Origin: Amycolatopsis sp. FDAARGOS 1241
GTDB taxonomy: Bacteria; Actinomycetota; Actinomycetes; Mycobacteriales; Pseudonocardiaceae
Direction: 5' to 3'
Length of the DNA: 64,000 nucleotides
NCBI RefSeq assembly: GCF_016889705.1
Contig: NZ_CP069526.1
Coordinates: 558,001 to 622,000, forward strand
A program made the position numbers and the translations under genes. The notes beneath the pieces were generated by a model. That model searched no databases. It was not told where the DNA came from and worked only from the letters and a program-made list of their open reading frames with translations. Positions 63,639-64,000 of the stretch are shown piece after piece. Numbering within the stretch: position 1 is the stretch's first letter; every line of letters begins with the position of its first letter.

Positions 63639-63790
63639 TGAGTGGTGTCGCGTTTGTGTCGCGATGTCAGCGTCGGGACGTCGGTGATGCTGTGCGGGTT
63701 TGGCTGAGTGGTGCCGCCTTCTGCGACAACGTCGGCGCCGGGACGTCGGTGAAGCTGGTCGGTCGAGTGGCGCCGCCTCGCGCTGCACAC
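63639..63790. repeat. Imperfect tandem repeats, about 66-bp period
   Basis: Copy 1 (63639-63692) and copy 2 (63705-63757) share TGAGTGGTG, then GTC, then CGGGACGTCGGTGA-GCTG; a partial third copy starts near 63764 (GAGTGGCGCCGCCTCG). No coding frame is convincing. Confidence 0.6.
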
Positions 63791-63852
63791 GAGCCTGTGG
63801 GTCAGCCCCGTCGGCACGTGTGCGGCGAGCCGGCCCGGCATCGGCGCGGTCT

Positions 63853-63911
63853 TGCCGCGGACAGCCGGCGTACTGGCCTGCCGTGCCGCGAACAGCCGGC
63901 GTACTTGCCTC
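63853..63911. repeat. Two 28-bp repeats, period 31 bp
   Basis: 63853-63880 and 63884-63911 agree in 25 of 28 bases, with core ACAGCCGGCGTACT; a weaker third copy follows near 63914. Confidence 0.6.
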
Positions 63912-64000
63912 CCTTACCACGCACAGTCGGGCCAGACCCAGCACTGGGTCGCGGAGATCATCGAGCGGCGCATCACCGATCCCACCCAGCTGCCCACAGC
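63912..64000 (+). CDS. Possible partial CDS running off the right edge
   Basis: One frame gives HAQSGQTQHWVAEIIERRIT and continues DPTQLPT to the edge. Composition looks like real protein rather than antisense, but no start codon or family is evident. Confidence 0.2.

Overview
This window is about 72% G+C and has strong third-position G/C bias, frequent GTG starts, many TetR, AraC and PadR regulators, F420-dependent oxidoreductases, and a gene order typical of mycolic and filamentous actinomycetes. I read it as chromosomal DNA of a Pseudonocardiales-type actinomycete, possibly Amycolatopsis; the genus is an inference.

Core block (about 16.9-47.6 kb). Protein mannosyltransferase, rsmI, pabB, metG, tatD, rpfB, rsmA (ksgA), ispE, an acyl-AMP/CoA ligase, pth, rplY, prs and glmU occur in the order I recall for Mycobacterium tuberculosis Rv1002c-Rv1018c. 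Into this framework are set variable insertions: a QsdR-like TetR with a quinone oxidoreductase, a GH25 protein, a DrrAB-type ABC exporter with a PadR regulator, a TetR gene, an S-box (SAM) riboswitch driving a degenerate MetN-like ATPase, an ABC-F protein, a two-repeat DivIVA protein, and a lipoprotein/NmrA-like/lipase/TetR/LLM cluster that separates rplY-pth from prs-glmU. A tRNA-Gln and a GGDEF diguanylate cyclase lie just upstream of glmU.

Left accessory part (1-16.9 kb). DUF2786 protein (cut by the window edge), FAD oxidoreductase, SGNH esterase with a TetR regulator and twin operators, epimerase-like protein, unknown 381-residue protein, MOSC protein, secreted GH20 hexosaminidase, AraC regulator, alpha/beta hydrolase, propionyl-CoA synthetase, a Ser/Thr kinase with an N-terminal membrane domain, and an unknown small gene family present as three chained tandem copies, the first of them decayed.

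Right accessory part (49.7-64 kb). Delta-9 desaturase, HIT, LysR, SDR and TetR genes; a scar where an IS481 transposase fragment is joined to a headless response regulator; a NUDIX/isochorismatase pair; a second SDR; DedA with a phospholipid-methyltransferase-like gene; a decayed two-component pair whose kinase carries a 9-bp minisatellite; a PQQ-type dehydrogenase lipoprotein, an XRE regulator, another LLM oxidoreductase, an unknown beta-rich protein, and a repeat-rich right edge.

Regulation seen directly: many starts are preceded at 6-8 nt by a TANNNT hexamer, which fits leaderless transcripts; several TetR/PadR genes have clear palindromic operators; long perfect hairpins separate convergent units. 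An 11-bp palindrome (TCCACAGTGGA or its reverse complement) occurs eight times. No CRISPR array, rRNA, prophage or complete insertion sequence was seen. Several single-base frameshifts (pabB, the first tandem copy, one kinase, two response regulators) are either real decay or base-calling errors; sequence alone cannot say which.
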